The position numbers and the translations under genes are program-made. 64,000 nt of DNA, taken from positions 1 through 64,000 of the forward strand of contig JADZAS010000015.1 of the NCBI GenBank assembly GCA_020852515.1, given 5' to 3'. The stretch's first letter is position 1, and the number at the start of each line of letters is the position of its first letter. The notes beneath the pieces are model-generated. The model was not told the DNA's origin. It made no database searches and saw only the letters and a program-made list of their open reading frames with translations. Below, piece by piece: positions 8,776-16,872 of this stretch. Origin of the DNA: Phycisphaerales bacterium. Lineage in GTDB: Bacteria; Planctomycetota; Phycisphaerae; Phycisphaerales; UBA5793.

Positions 8776-9069
8776 ATGAGCGACAGCAAGTACTACATCG
8801 TGCGCAATCCGATCGAGCAGACGTGGGATCGCACGCGCACGACGCGCGAGGCGTCCGACCGGCATCGCTTCATCGGCCAATCGCGCGAGGCGACGGCTCG
8901 CACCAACGCCGACGGCACGCAGTCCATCGTTGAAGTGGCGCCGCGCGAGGGCGCGCCGCAGGGCGTGCGCATCGTCGCCGGGCCAATGACGTCGATCGAG
9001 TGCCGGGACTATCTGGCTGTGCACCGCCGCGACTGGCTGGCGCTGCTGCCCAATGAGGAGGGACGCTGA
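8776..9069 (+). CDS. Small hypothetical phage protein
   Basis: This 97-residue protein starts MSDSKYYIVRNPIEQTWDR and ends in LAVHRRDWLALLPNEEGR. It is charged, mixed alpha/beta and has no membrane segment. The ATG at 8776 is preferred to a TTG one codon earlier. Its stop codon overlaps the next start (TGATG), so it is coupled to the LamG-like gene. No known family is recognised. Confidence 0.6.
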   Translation: MSDSKYYIVRNPIEQTWDRTRTTREASDRHRFIGQSREATARTNADGTQSIVEVAPREGAPQGVRIVAGPMTSIECRDYLAVHRRDWLALLPNEEGR

Positions 9070-9854
9070 TGGCCACGCCCTTCTCTGATGCGCTCAACAC
9101 CATCTTCGGCGCGAATCTCGTGCGCCACTGGAAGATGTGGGAAACCTCCGGCACCGTCGCAGACGATGCGACCGACAACGTCGACGCCAACTATGTCAGC
9201 GGGCCAACGATCAATCAGACCCCACTCTCGGCCGACGCGGGCGCGAAGTCCGTGCTGCTCGATGGCGTCGATGACGCGGTGAGGCAGGCGACGGGCGGCA
9301 TCTTTGGCGCGACGACCGGCGCCGAGTGGACGTGCGGCGTCCTGTTCAACAGCAGCGATGCCGCGCAGTTCGCCGCGATCATCTCGATGGGCCGCACGAA
9401 CACGTCTTTCGGCCACATGATGCTCTACGTGCAGGACGGCGATCTGAAACTCGGCTACTGCAACACCGACGGCACGTCCTGGACGACGCAGTTTAACTGC
9501 ACGGTGGATGTGTGCGACGGACAGACGCACCTGCTGACTTTCACTAAGACGACCAATATCGAGAACCGCGTCTACGCCGACAACGACAAGACAAGTTCAA
9601 CATTGGGCACCGGCAACCCGGTGGACAATTCGAACTTCCGCATGTTTGTGGGTGAGCCGACGCGGGCGCTAGCCATTGGTCCGACCGACCGGTTCGACGG
9701 CAAGGTCGAGCAGTTCTTCTTCGCCAACCAGGCCATCACGGATGAACAGGTGGCGACACTGGTCACAGCGATCACGCCCGCCTCGGGCCAGCCGGCGCGG
9801 AAGCGCTGGGGCGGGATCAACTACGCCGCCGCGGGACAGAGAGGGGTGTGGTAG
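9069..9854 (+). CDS. LamG/concanavalin-like fold phage surface protein
   Basis: This 261-residue protein resembles LamG/concanavalin A-like lectin domains in one repeat: ANLVRHWKMWETSG at the start, KSVLLDGVDDAVRQ, then AEWTCGVLFNSSDAAQFAAI, a VYADNDKTSST strand and the closing FDGKVEQFFFANQAITDEQ that is typical of these beta-sandwiches. In phages such domains decorate capsids or fibres and bind polysaccharide. Its position between capsid and connector genes favours a head decoration or surface-binding role, which is inference. The gene overlaps its upstream neighbour by one base and ends directly before the next ATG. Confidence 0.65.
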   Translation: MATPFSDALNTIFGANLVRHWKMWETSGTVADDATDNVDANYVSGPTINQTPLSADAGAKSVLLDGVDDAVRQATGGIFGATTGAEWTCGVLFNSSDAAQFAAIISMGRTNTSFGHMMLYVQDGDLKLGYCNTDGTSWTTQFNCTVDVCDGQTHLLTFTKTTNIENRVYADNDKTSSTLGTGNPVDNSNFRMFVGEPTRALAIGPTDRFDGKVEQFFFANQAITDEQVATLVTAITPASGQPARKRWGGINYAAAGQRGVW

Positions 9855-11246
9855 ATGGCTGAAGTCACGGCCATGCGCAACAACGCCCTGCCCTATCCCG
9901 TCTACGCCGCGCCGTACGCGCTGGTGTTCCCGATCCTCGACGCCGACGGCGATCCCGTCACCAGCGCGGTCACGCCCGACTCCGAGGTGAGCAAGAACGG
10001 CGACACCTTCGCCGACTGCACCAATGAGATCGTCGAGATCGGGGCCACCGGCATCTATTACCTGCTGCTCACCGCGGCCGAGATGACCGCCGACGTCGTC
10101 GCCGTGCGCGTGACGACGGGCTCGGCCAGCGCCAAGACTTCGGTGCTCACGCTCTACCCGCGCAAACTCGTACCCCTTCGCAGCGGCACCGCCCAGGGCG
10201 GCGCGGCCGGATACATCACGCTCGACGCGGGCGCGGGCGCTGTCAATGACAAGTGGAACGGCGTGCTGTGTGTGGCCACCATCGACGGCAACGTCGAAGC
10301 CCGCATCATCGACGACTACGACGGCTCGAATCAGCAGGGCAGCGTCACGCCCGACTGGAACGTCGCGCCCGACGCCGATGACACGTTTGTGCTCTACCTG
10401 CCCGAGGGCGTGCAGATCCCCAACGGCGAACCGATGCGCGGCACCGACAGCGCCTTCCTCGCCGCGAGTGCGCCCGACAACTTCTCCGCGCTGCTCATCA
10501 ACGCCAATGGCCACATCAGCCGCGTGAGCCTCGTCGATCTGCTCACACTCATCGACACGAACGGCATCCCCGCGGCCGCTCTGAGTGCCGCCGCCGTCAC
10601 CAAGATCGAAGCGGCGCTGCTCAACGAGGGCGATGGGCAGGCTCTGATTGACGCCATCGTGCAGGCGATCGACGCGGCCGACATCGACACGGACATCCTG
10701 CCCGCGCTCATCCGCGACGCCATTTTGAATCGCGTGCTCGCCGGCAACCACGACACCGCCGGCAGCGTGGGCAAGGTGCTCCAGGACATCATCGCCGACA
10801 CCGGCACCGACATCCCGGCGCTCATCGCAGCCCTGAACAACCTCAGCGCCGCCCAGGTGCGGACCGAGGCCGACGCCGCGCTGGCCGCCTACGACGGCCC
10901 GACGAACACGGAGATGAACGCGCGAACGCTGGCCAGCGCTTCGTACGCCACGGCCGCCAACCAGACCACGATGGACGGCAAGCTCGACACGCTGCTCACC
11001 CGCATCACCGCCACGCTGTTCGCGGGCATCACGAGTCTGGCCAACTGGCTCGGCGCCATGGCCGGCAAGCACGCGCCCGATGCAACCGCCGAAACCGAGA
11101 TCAACGCGACCGGCGCCGGCGGCGGTGACTTCAGCGCGGTCACTGACTCACTCCAGGCGAATCGCGACAGCGGCGGCGGCGGTGGGGGCGGCACCAACGT
11201 GCACGTTGAGCAGCAGAGCGTGGTCATCAAGGGGAGCGCCTCGTAA
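9855..11246 (+). CDS. Phage fibre-like structural protein
   Basis: This 463-residue acidic protein has an N-terminal Ig-like beta domain (ALVFPILDADGDPVTSAVTP, KNGDTFADCTNEIVEIGATG) like those of baseplate-upper or fibre-associated proteins. A second beta region follows, then about 200 residues of Ala/Asp-rich helical repeats (IEAALLNEGDGQALIDAIVQ, DIDTDILPALIRDAILNRVL). It ends in a Gly-rich linker GGGGGGG and VHVEQQSVVIKG. The helical stalk plus glycine hinge looks like a trimeric fibre or spike. No catalytic motif is seen. It starts immediately after the preceding stop and overlaps the next start (TAATG). Confidence 0.55.
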   Translation: MAEVTAMRNNALPYPVYAAPYALVFPILDADGDPVTSAVTPDSEVSKNGDTFADCTNEIVEIGATGIYYLLLTAAEMTADVVAVRVTTGSASAKTSVLTLYPRKLVPLRSGTAQGGAAGYITLDAGAGAVNDKWNGVLCVATIDGNVEARIIDDYDGSNQQGSVTPDWNVAPDADDTFVLYLPEGVQIPNGEPMRGTDSAFLAASAPDNFSALLINANGHISRVSLVDLLTLIDTNGIPAAALSAAAVTKIEAALLNEGDGQALIDAIVQAIDAADIDTDILPALIRDAILNRVLAGNHDTAGSVGKVLQDIIADTGTDIPALIAALNNLSAAQVRTEADAALAAYDGPTNTEMNARTLASASYATAANQTTMDGKLDTLLTRITATLFAGITSLANWLGAMAGKHAPDATAETEINATGAGGGDFSAVTDSLQANRDSGGGGGGGTNVHVEQQSVVIKGSAS

Positions 11247-12028
11247 TGACCGACCTGAAACTCCGCATCGTCGCCAGCGAAGGGGGCAGCCCGCCCGATG
11301 CCGTCGTGCTCAGCAGCGCCGATGGAACCTTCGGCGTGCGCCGCCAGGACACGCTCGCCGTCATCGTCGCCGATGGCACGGCGATGGTGCAGGACGCTGG
11401 CGATCCCACGGTGTGGACGTATACCGTCGCGGGCGTCGTCGCCGGCGTCGTGTACGAGTGGGTTGCCGAAGTCCAGTTCCCCAACTCGACGCATCACTTC
11501 GAGGGCGAGGTCACCGCGGCGGCCGAGGCCGACTGCGCTGCGATGATCAGTATCGCCGACGCCGATGCGCTGCTCGCTGTTCACGTCCTCAGCAGCGAGC
11601 TGGCCGACTGGTCGGGCCTGAGCAGCGCTGACAAGGGCGTGCTGCTCTGCCGCGCGCAGCAGATGATCGAGGCCGGCCGCTGGGACGGCGTCGTGTACGA
11701 CGACGACCAGGCGTACGCGTTCCCGCGCAAGGATGACGACGGCGATCTCATCGGCGATGACAATCCCGCCGATCCCGACAGCCCGCTCGCGCCCCTGGCC
11801 GTGCGCGAAGCGCTCGCCCTGCTCGCGTTCAGCTTCGTCAACCGCGCCGATGCGTGGGAACAGCACGAGTCGCGTCTGGCCGGTCTGGCGAGTCACAGCG
11901 CCGGAGGCATCTCCAAGGCCTACACGACGCCCGCAGGCCGCAGCCACGCCCAGCAGGCCCTCCAGGTCATCCCGGCCGTGTGGACCCGCCTGGCGCGATT
12001 CTGGTTCCGCGGAGGGCGCATCGTATGA
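11246..12028 (+). CDS. Head-tail connector (DnaT-like_2 family) with N-terminal Ig-like domain
   Basis: This 260-residue protein has two parts. Residues 1-95 form a beta-rich module (LKLRIVASEGGSPPDAVVLS, VWTYTVAGVVAGVVYEWVAE). From about residue 98 a helical domain follows the head-tail connector pattern: MISIADADALLAVHVLSSE, a hydrophobic-spaced helix KGVLLCRAQQMIEAG, then WDGVVYDDDQAYAFPRKDDD and the closing VREALALLAF. That helical part is what phage annotations often call a DnaT-like ssDNA-binding protein, but it is a connector of the gp6/gp15 kind. The extra N-terminal beta domain is less usual. It overlaps the next gene by four bases. Confidence 0.7.
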   Translation: MTDLKLRIVASEGGSPPDAVVLSSADGTFGVRRQDTLAVIVADGTAMVQDAGDPTVWTYTVAGVVAGVVYEWVAEVQFPNSTHHFEGEVTAAAEADCAAMISIADADALLAVHVLSSELADWSGLSSADKGVLLCRAQQMIEAGRWDGVVYDDDQAYAFPRKDDDGDLIGDDNPADPDSPLAPLAVREALALLAFSFVNRADAWEQHESRLAGLASHSAGGISKAYTTPAGRSHAQQALQVIPAVWTRLARFWFRGGRIV

Positions 12029-12387
12029 GCCTCACCTCCGGCCTCACCGGACTCACCAACGCCAAGCTCACCTCGTGGCGCAAGCTCGAAGCCGCCGACG
12101 AGCAGGGCCGCGCCCAGTACGGCGCTGAGCAGATCGCCGCCTGGCAGCCGCGCATCGTGGTGAGCCTGCCCGGCTACAAGCACACGAAGACCGCCGAGGC
12201 CTCGGGCTTCGCGGTGTCGGCTGTGCTGCTCGTGCCCATCAGCCTCGATGTCAACGCAGGCGATCGCGTCATGAGCGATCATCCCGACGTCGCCGGCAAG
12301 GCGCTCATCATCCGCCTGCGCAAGACGGTCAACGTGCCCGGCCTGAAGGCGCGCGAACTCCTGTGCGAATGGGAGGTCGGCGCGTAA
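12025..12387 (+). CDS. Small phage neck protein (head-closure position)
   Basis: This 120-residue mostly beta protein has SWRKLEAADEQGRAQYG near its start and ends in GKALIIRLRKTVNVPGLKAR and ELLCEWEVGA. Its size, beta content and position between the helical connector and the HK97 gp10-like gene fit a head-closure (stopper) protein. It begins in an ATGA overlap and ends in a TAATG overlap. Assignment is by gene order rather than a recognised motif. Confidence 0.6.
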   Translation: MSLTSGLTGLTNAKLTSWRKLEAADEQGRAQYGAEQIAAWQPRIVVSLPGYKHTKTAEASGFAVSAVLLVPISLDVNAGDRVMSDHPDVAGKALIIRLRKTVNVPGLKARELLCEWEVGA

Positions 12388-12776
12388 TGCCTGGCGAGAC
12401 CGGAATCAAACTCGACCTGACCGAGTTCAACGCCAAGCTCGAGGAGTTCGTGCGCATCAGCGACGGTGAGGCCGCGACGTTCACGGTGCAGGTCGGCGAG
12501 GCCATTCTCTCGCGCGCCCAGAAGCGCACGCCCATTTTGACCGGCTTCCTCCAGAATTCGAGCCTGCGCGTCGAGGTGAACGGGAGCAAGGGACTCGCCC
12601 ACGAGATCGGCTTCACCGCCAAGTACGCCGCCGCGGTGCATGAGCGGCCCGAACTCACGCACAAGCAGGGCCAGGCGTTCTACCTCAAGGCCGCGATCGA
12701 CGAAGACGGCCCGGGCATCATGCAGCGCGCGGTGCCGCTCATGGCCCAGCGCATCGCGGGGAGGCTGGGCTCATGA
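12387..12776 (+). CDS. HK97 gp10-like neck / tail-completion protein
   Basis: This 129-residue protein has the HK97 gp10 pattern: FNAKLEEFVRISDG, a helix ending in AILSRAQKRTPILTGFLQNS (the R-x-P-x-x-T-G-x-L motif), then the strand LAHEIGFTAKYAAAVHERPE and a C-terminal helix GIMQRAVPLMAQRIAG. These proteins join the connector to the tail. The ATG at 12387 overlaps the upstream stop as TAATG and is preferred over an in-frame ATG 24 bases earlier. The 3' end overlaps the tail-terminator gene by four bases. Confidence 0.8.
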   Translation: MPGETGIKLDLTEFNAKLEEFVRISDGEAATFTVQVGEAILSRAQKRTPILTGFLQNSSLRVEVNGSKGLAHEIGFTAKYAAAVHERPELTHKQGQAFYLKAAIDEDGPGIMQRAVPLMAQRIAGRLGS

Positions 12777-13210
12777 ACGCGACGCCGACCAACCTGCTCA
12801 CCGAACTGGCCAAGGTCGTCGCGACCGCGACGACCTTCATCCTCGATCCCGGCCAGGGGCAGAGCCGCAGCCTGTACATTCATCACCTGCCCGACACGCA
12901 TCAGGGCTGGCAGCGGGATGCGGTGCTGCGCATGGCCGGCGGCGCGGCCAAGGCGCACGACCCGCTCGACCGCCTGAGCGTGCAGATCATGGTGCGGGCG
13001 GCGGACCAGGCGTTGGCGTGGGACGGGGCGTGGAGCATCTACAACGCGTTCGTCGACAGCGTCGGCCTGCCCAAGCGCCGCGTGAGTCTCGGGGACAACT
13101 GGCTCGCGCTCGAACTCGACATCGCCGCGCCGCAGTCGATCGGAATCGACGGAAGCGGCCGGTACCTGATCACGATGAACCTCAACCTCACCGCGGGCCA
13201 GCTCGCGTAG
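12773..13210 (+). CDS. Tail terminator-like protein
   Basis: This 145-residue protein follows the gp10-like gene and precedes the tube protein, where tail terminators lie. It starts with a helix (TNLLTELAKVVATATTFILD), then a strand RSLYIHHLPDTHQG, a segment DRLSVQIMVRAADQALAWDG and a closing pair of strands RYLITMNLNLTAGQ. The pattern of a helix followed by sheet with DRxxVQIxVR is common in phage minor capsid/tail-terminator proteins. The start overlaps the upstream stop (ATGA). Confidence rests on order and size. Confidence 0.65.
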   Translation: MNATPTNLLTELAKVVATATTFILDPGQGQSRSLYIHHLPDTHQGWQRDAVLRMAGGAAKAHDPLDRLSVQIMVRAADQALAWDGAWSIYNAFVDSVGLPKRRVSLGDNWLALELDIAAPQSIGIDGSGRYLITMNLNLTAGQLA

Positions 13211-13220
13211 GAGAAGTGCA

Positions 13221-13739
13221 ATGCCGTTTCATCTCAAGAGCAACTTCTGGAATGGCGAGGGCGTGCAGATCTTCGACGGCGCCGCCGCCGGCACCAACAT
13301 CGGCATCACCGCCGAGGTGACCATCGAACGCGTCTACACACTCAGCCCCATCAAGGGCCAGACGACGGGCGAGACGATTCTGGGCCATCGCGTGACGGGT
13401 TGCTTCTACCGCGTCACCGTCGACTTCACCGAGATCGGCGAAGCGAATCACTTCCTCAACTACTGGTTCGACGGGCACGCGGCCGCCGGTGGCGTGATCG
13501 ACCTGCATCCGGGCCGGAGCTTCACGCTGCCGACGCGGCGCATGCGCTTCCACCCGGTGAGCATGGCCGCTGACACGACTCGCGACTTCGTGTTCGAGGC
13601 GCTGGCGCCCGTGAGCGGACCGAGCGCCACGTTCAACGGCTCGGGCGAGCATCGCCACCGCGTCGTGTTCGAGAGCATGCCCGTTGAGGCGGATCTGCCC
13701 ACGCTCAACGCCGGCAAGTTCAACTACGTCCCGGCTTGA
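13221..13739 (+). CDS. Probable major tail tube protein
   Basis: This 172-residue beta-rich protein is in the tube-protein position, after the terminator and before the tail-assembly chaperone. It contains FDGAAAGTNIGITAEVTIER, ILGHRVTGCFYRVTVDFTEI and HRHRVVFESMPVEADLPTLN, a strand-rich arrangement compatible with the single-sandwich tube fold. An AGGAGAAG ribosome-binding site just before the ATG suggests strong initiation, unlike the overlapping neighbours, which fits a high-copy protein. No sheath gene is present nearby, so the tail looks non-contractile (inference). Confidence 0.65.
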   Translation: MPFHLKSNFWNGEGVQIFDGAAAGTNIGITAEVTIERVYTLSPIKGQTTGETILGHRVTGCFYRVTVDFTEIGEANHFLNYWFDGHAAAGGVIDLHPGRSFTLPTRRMRFHPVSMAADTTRDFVFEALAPVSGPSATFNGSGEHRHRVVFESMPVEADLPTLNAGKFNYVPA

Positions 13740-13795
13740 TGACGCGCCGTCGACGGCGCTTTGACGACTGTTGAATCACCCATCGTGGAGGCATC

Positions 13796-14320
13796 ATGCG
13801 AGAGATCATCGACATCGACCAGCTCAGCCAGTGGTGTGTGCCAGTGCGGGTGCGCGGCCATCTCATCGAGACCCGCAATCCCCTGCGCGGCGACATGACG
13901 CTGCTCGACACGCGCATCAAGCGCGGCGACTACGAATCGGATGCGGAACTGTCCGCGGCCCGCAAGAAGCTGCTCGACGAGATGATCGACGCAATGTTCG
14001 TCGGCGACGAGTGGGGCAAGCTCAAGGAGAAGATCGCTGCGGGACAGGAAGAGCCGCTGTCGATGTTCGAGAAGCTCTCGATCGTGCTCCAGTACAGCAT
14101 CGCGCATGAGTTCGCGGTGAATGGGCGCGAAGCGGCCGCCCGCCTGGGAGAGCGCCCGTTCACGCTGATCGAAGACGAATCGCCGGTCGCGCCGGCAACC
14201 GCGGCGTCGCCGGCAGTGCGCAAGCGGGATCTCCCGCCGGGCCTGATCATCGGCGGCGACGGCGGCGAGCGACCCATCAGCGAAGCGAACCTCGGCGTGG
14301 AGGAACTGGCGGCTCACTGA
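13796..14320 (+). CDS. Probable tail assembly chaperone
   Basis: This 174-residue protein lies between the tube and tape-measure genes, the place of tail-assembly chaperones. It is mainly helical and acidic (LSAARKKLLDEMIDAMFVGD, LSMFEKLSIVLQYSIAHEF) with a disordered Ala/Pro/Gly-rich tail. A TGGAGG ribosome-binding site precedes the ATG. Many phages make a second, frameshifted form from this gene. Here the downstream gap holds a host-type octamer repeat instead of an evident second frame, and no slippery heptamer was seen near the stop. Confidence 0.55.
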   Translation: MREIIDIDQLSQWCVPVRVRGHLIETRNPLRGDMTLLDTRIKRGDYESDAELSAARKKLLDEMIDAMFVGDEWGKLKEKIAAGQEEPLSMFEKLSIVLQYSIAHEFAVNGREAAARLGERPFTLIEDESPVAPATAASPAVRKRDLPPGLIIGGDGGERPISEANLGVEELAAH

Positions 14321-14358
14321 CTCGATGCCTCGCGCCTCGATGCCTTGATGCCTGAGTG
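14321..14358. repeat. Octamer minisatellite (CCTCGATG/CCTTGATG) inside the prophage
   Basis: Directly after the chaperone stop codon there are about five degenerate units of the 8-bp motif CCTCGATG / CCTTGATG. The same motif family occurs at 22908-22922, 33728-33768, 42921-43008 and 55773-55790, so a host-genome repeat type has entered the phage late operon. Confidence 0.7.
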
Positions 14359-14365
14359 AACCAAC

Positions 14366-15397
14366 ATGCCCGGCTTCGACCTTGGATCAATTCGCGCCAC
14401 GATGGGCCTGGACAACAGCAACTTTGTTGCTGGCATGCTCGACTCGCGCACCGCGGCTGGGATCTTCGGCCAGGACATCGTCAACCTGGTCAACAATCCG
14501 CTGCTGGGCACGATCAGCATCTTCAAGCGCGTGGCCGTCGGTGCGGCCGAGGTCGTGAAGGAAACCGCGTTCGCCAATCAGGAGTTCGCGCGGATGGCCG
14601 ATCGCACCGGCGCGAGCATCCGCACGCTCACTGGCCTGCGCGTCGCCTACGAAGACTTCGGCCTCACCGTCCAGGACATCGAAAAGACCTTCTCCGAACT
14701 GGCCAAGCGCATCGAGGAGACACGCACGAGCGAGGATGCCAAGAAGCGCTTCGCCGACCTCGGCGTGCAGGTCAAGGACACGCAGGGCAACCTCCGCGGC
14801 ATCGACGAGATTCTGCGCGACGTGTCCGACGGTCTGGCGAACATGGAGGACAAAACCCGCGCGATGGCCATCGCGCAGCAACTCTTCGGCGACAAGGGTG
14901 TGCAGCTGCTCTCGATCTTGGGGAAGGGGTCTGAGGCGATCGACGACTTCCGCAAGAAGGCTGAGAACATGGGTTACGTGCTCACTGAGAGCGCCGCGAA
15001 GCAAAGCGACCGGTTTGCCGGCGCCCTCGGCGATCTCAAGTTCTCGATCGACGGCGTGAAGGAGGCAATGGCCACCGCATTTATCGAGGGATTCGCCGGC
15101 AACCTCACCGATGCGCAGCTTACCTCCGACGGTCTGGCGAGGGCGATCAAGGACACGCTGGTGCCGGCGGTCAAGGAACTCGGCGAGGCGATGTCAACAC
15201 TGCTCAAGATCCTGCAGCCTGTGCTCCAAATCCTCACACTGCTCCAAAAGGCGGACCTCGGTCACAAGCTCATCGGCGGGCCGATTCTCAGCGGGATCAA
15301 CAACCTGCTCGACCGCGTCGATCTGGACGGTGATCCGGTCGAGTCGGTCCGACGCATCCTCAGCGCCCAGCAGCGGCAGATTCGGGCGCTTGAGTAA
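14366..15397 (+). CDS. Short tail tape measure protein
   Basis: This 343-residue protein shows tape-measure features. It has an N-terminal FDLGSIRATMGLDNSNFVAG, the common opening of these proteins. A minor-tail segment follows with RTGASIRTLTGLRVAYEDFG, LTVQDIEKTFSELAKRI, DEILRDVSDGLANMEDKTRA and AIAQQLFGDKGVQLLSIL. Next comes FAGALGDLKFSIDGVKEAMA and a hydrophobic helix region at about residues 290-320. At 343 residues it is short for a tape measure (often 600-1500), implying a short tail if length scales as usual. The last base overlaps the next start (TAATG). Confidence 0.8.
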   Translation: MPGFDLGSIRATMGLDNSNFVAGMLDSRTAAGIFGQDIVNLVNNPLLGTISIFKRVAVGAAEVVKETAFANQEFARMADRTGASIRTLTGLRVAYEDFGLTVQDIEKTFSELAKRIEETRTSEDAKKRFADLGVQVKDTQGNLRGIDEILRDVSDGLANMEDKTRAMAIAQQLFGDKGVQLLSILGKGSEAIDDFRKKAENMGYVLTESAAKQSDRFAGALGDLKFSIDGVKEAMATAFIEGFAGNLTDAQLTSDGLARAIKDTLVPAVKELGEAMSTLLKILQPVLQILTLLQKADLGHKLIGGPILSGINNLLDRVDLDGDPVESVRRILSAQQRQIRALE

Positions 15398-16872
15398 TGG
15401 CCCCGACGCAGACCCAACTTCGCACGGTGAACAAGTTCACCTTTGGCAGCGCCACCCACCGCGTCCTCGGCTCCACCATGACTTCGCGCCTGGAGCGGCG
15501 CGGCGCCAACCACGACGCCTTCCGTGTCTACACCTTCTCGATCCGCAGTGAGATCGAGGGCGCGAGCAAAGCAGACCTCAAAACGCAGCTTGACACGCTC
15601 CGCAGCGAGTGCATCGCCTCTGCCCAGAACTTCAGGCTGTACCGTGAAGATCAGATCACGTATGAATTGCTCACCGCCGACTGCCATCATGGCCCGGTGG
15701 CGACGATCCAGGCGGACGGGCGCGAGCAGCACGGCCTGATCGAATCGTTCACGCTGAACGTCGAGGCCTCGGTTCCTGTGAGCGTCGATGGTGAAGGCCT
15801 TATCGCCCATCACTACACCGAGCGCATCAGGGAAGATGAGGATGGAACGGCCGAGACCGTCCGCACCGGCCAGGTGACCACGGCCGCGGGCGACAGCGCC
15901 GCCGACTGGATCAGCGCCAACGTGCCCGCCCAACCGGCCGGGTACCTGCGCACGCTGGAGATCAGCGCTGACGACACCGACACGGAGGCAACCTACACGC
16001 TCACCGATGCGCGCAGCGATCGCCGCAACGTCTCGGCGACCGTGCGCAATCACATCTACACGCACGCCACGGTCAAGATCGACGGCGACCTGACGCAAGA
16101 AGTCTGGAGCGGCAGTGTCACGATGGCGCCGGCCAACAGTGCCCGCGCGTTCATCGAAGCGAACCTTCCAGCGCAGGGTGAGAAGACGAGCCGGACTGTC
16201 CAGATTGCCAATGCCGATGATGATCTCACCGGCACCTACACCGTCACCGATGTACCTGCTGAGTGGAGCACACTCCCGGGCATCGAAGAGGGCAGCCAGT
16301 CCAACCAGGTGGAGACGGATGAGCACAACCGGCTGCGCTACGTGCGCAGCGGGTACTTCATCGGCGCCACCGCGCAGCAGCAGATCGACCAGGTGCGCGA
16401 GACGCTCGCGGCCCTTGGCCGCATTGTGAGCCAGACGCTCACCTATGACCTCTACGGCGATCAGCGCATCACGTTCCAGTTCACCGCCCTTGCCGCGTCC
16501 GACGGCACGGGCATCATTTCCTGGGAGGAGAGCGTGAGCCGGCGCGGCGGCCGCAAGCGCCGCGTGGCGGATCTCTCGCCCGATCAAGAGCCGTATTTCT
16601 TCTTCGACCTGACCCAGCCGATCGTCGTCGAGATCGTCGGCCGCGCGGTGGCCTTGCGCAATGCCGACGGCACTGATCGCTACGTCAAGCCGCCCCTGCC
16701 ACCCATCCTCGAAGGCGGCATCTTCTACGCCGACTGGCAGGACGGAGACACCGAGTACGAACTGGCGCGCGTCGATGCGCATCACTGCCAGACGACGTGG
16801 CGGCAGACGTTCTTCGTCCCTGTTGGCACGCCCATTCCCGTTCCCCGAGGCCCCTTACCCGACTTCTTCTGA
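15397..16872 (+). CDS. Tail distal/baseplate protein with internal duplication
   Basis: This 491-residue protein follows the tape measure, where distal tail and baseplate proteins lie. It is beta-rich. Two segments are duplicates: residues 158-206 (GQVTTAAGDSAADWISANVP ... YTLTDAR) and 238-287 (GSVTMAPANSARAFIEANLP ... YTVTDVP), each with the same strand-helix-strand order. The C-terminal third has YFIGATAQQQIDQVRETLAA and the Pro-rich end PVGTPIPVPRGPLPDFF. No enzymatic site is seen. Junctions on both sides overlap by one base. A structural role is inferred from order; the subfamily is unknown. Confidence 0.6.
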   Translation: MAPTQTQLRTVNKFTFGSATHRVLGSTMTSRLERRGANHDAFRVYTFSIRSEIEGASKADLKTQLDTLRSECIASAQNFRLYREDQITYELLTADCHHGPVATIQADGREQHGLIESFTLNVEASVPVSVDGEGLIAHHYTERIREDEDGTAETVRTGQVTTAAGDSAADWISANVPAQPAGYLRTLEISADDTDTEATYTLTDARSDRRNVSATVRNHIYTHATVKIDGDLTQEVWSGSVTMAPANSARAFIEANLPAQGEKTSRTVQIANADDDLTGTYTVTDVPAEWSTLPGIEEGSQSNQVETDEHNRLRYVRSGYFIGATAQQQIDQVRETLAALGRIVSQTLTYDLYGDQRITFQFTALAASDGTGIISWEESVSRRGGRKRRVADLSPDQEPYFFFDLTQPIVVEIVGRAVALRNADGTDRYVKPPLPPILEGGIFYADWQDGDTEYELARVDAHHCQTTWRQTFFVPVGTPIPVPRGPLPDFF

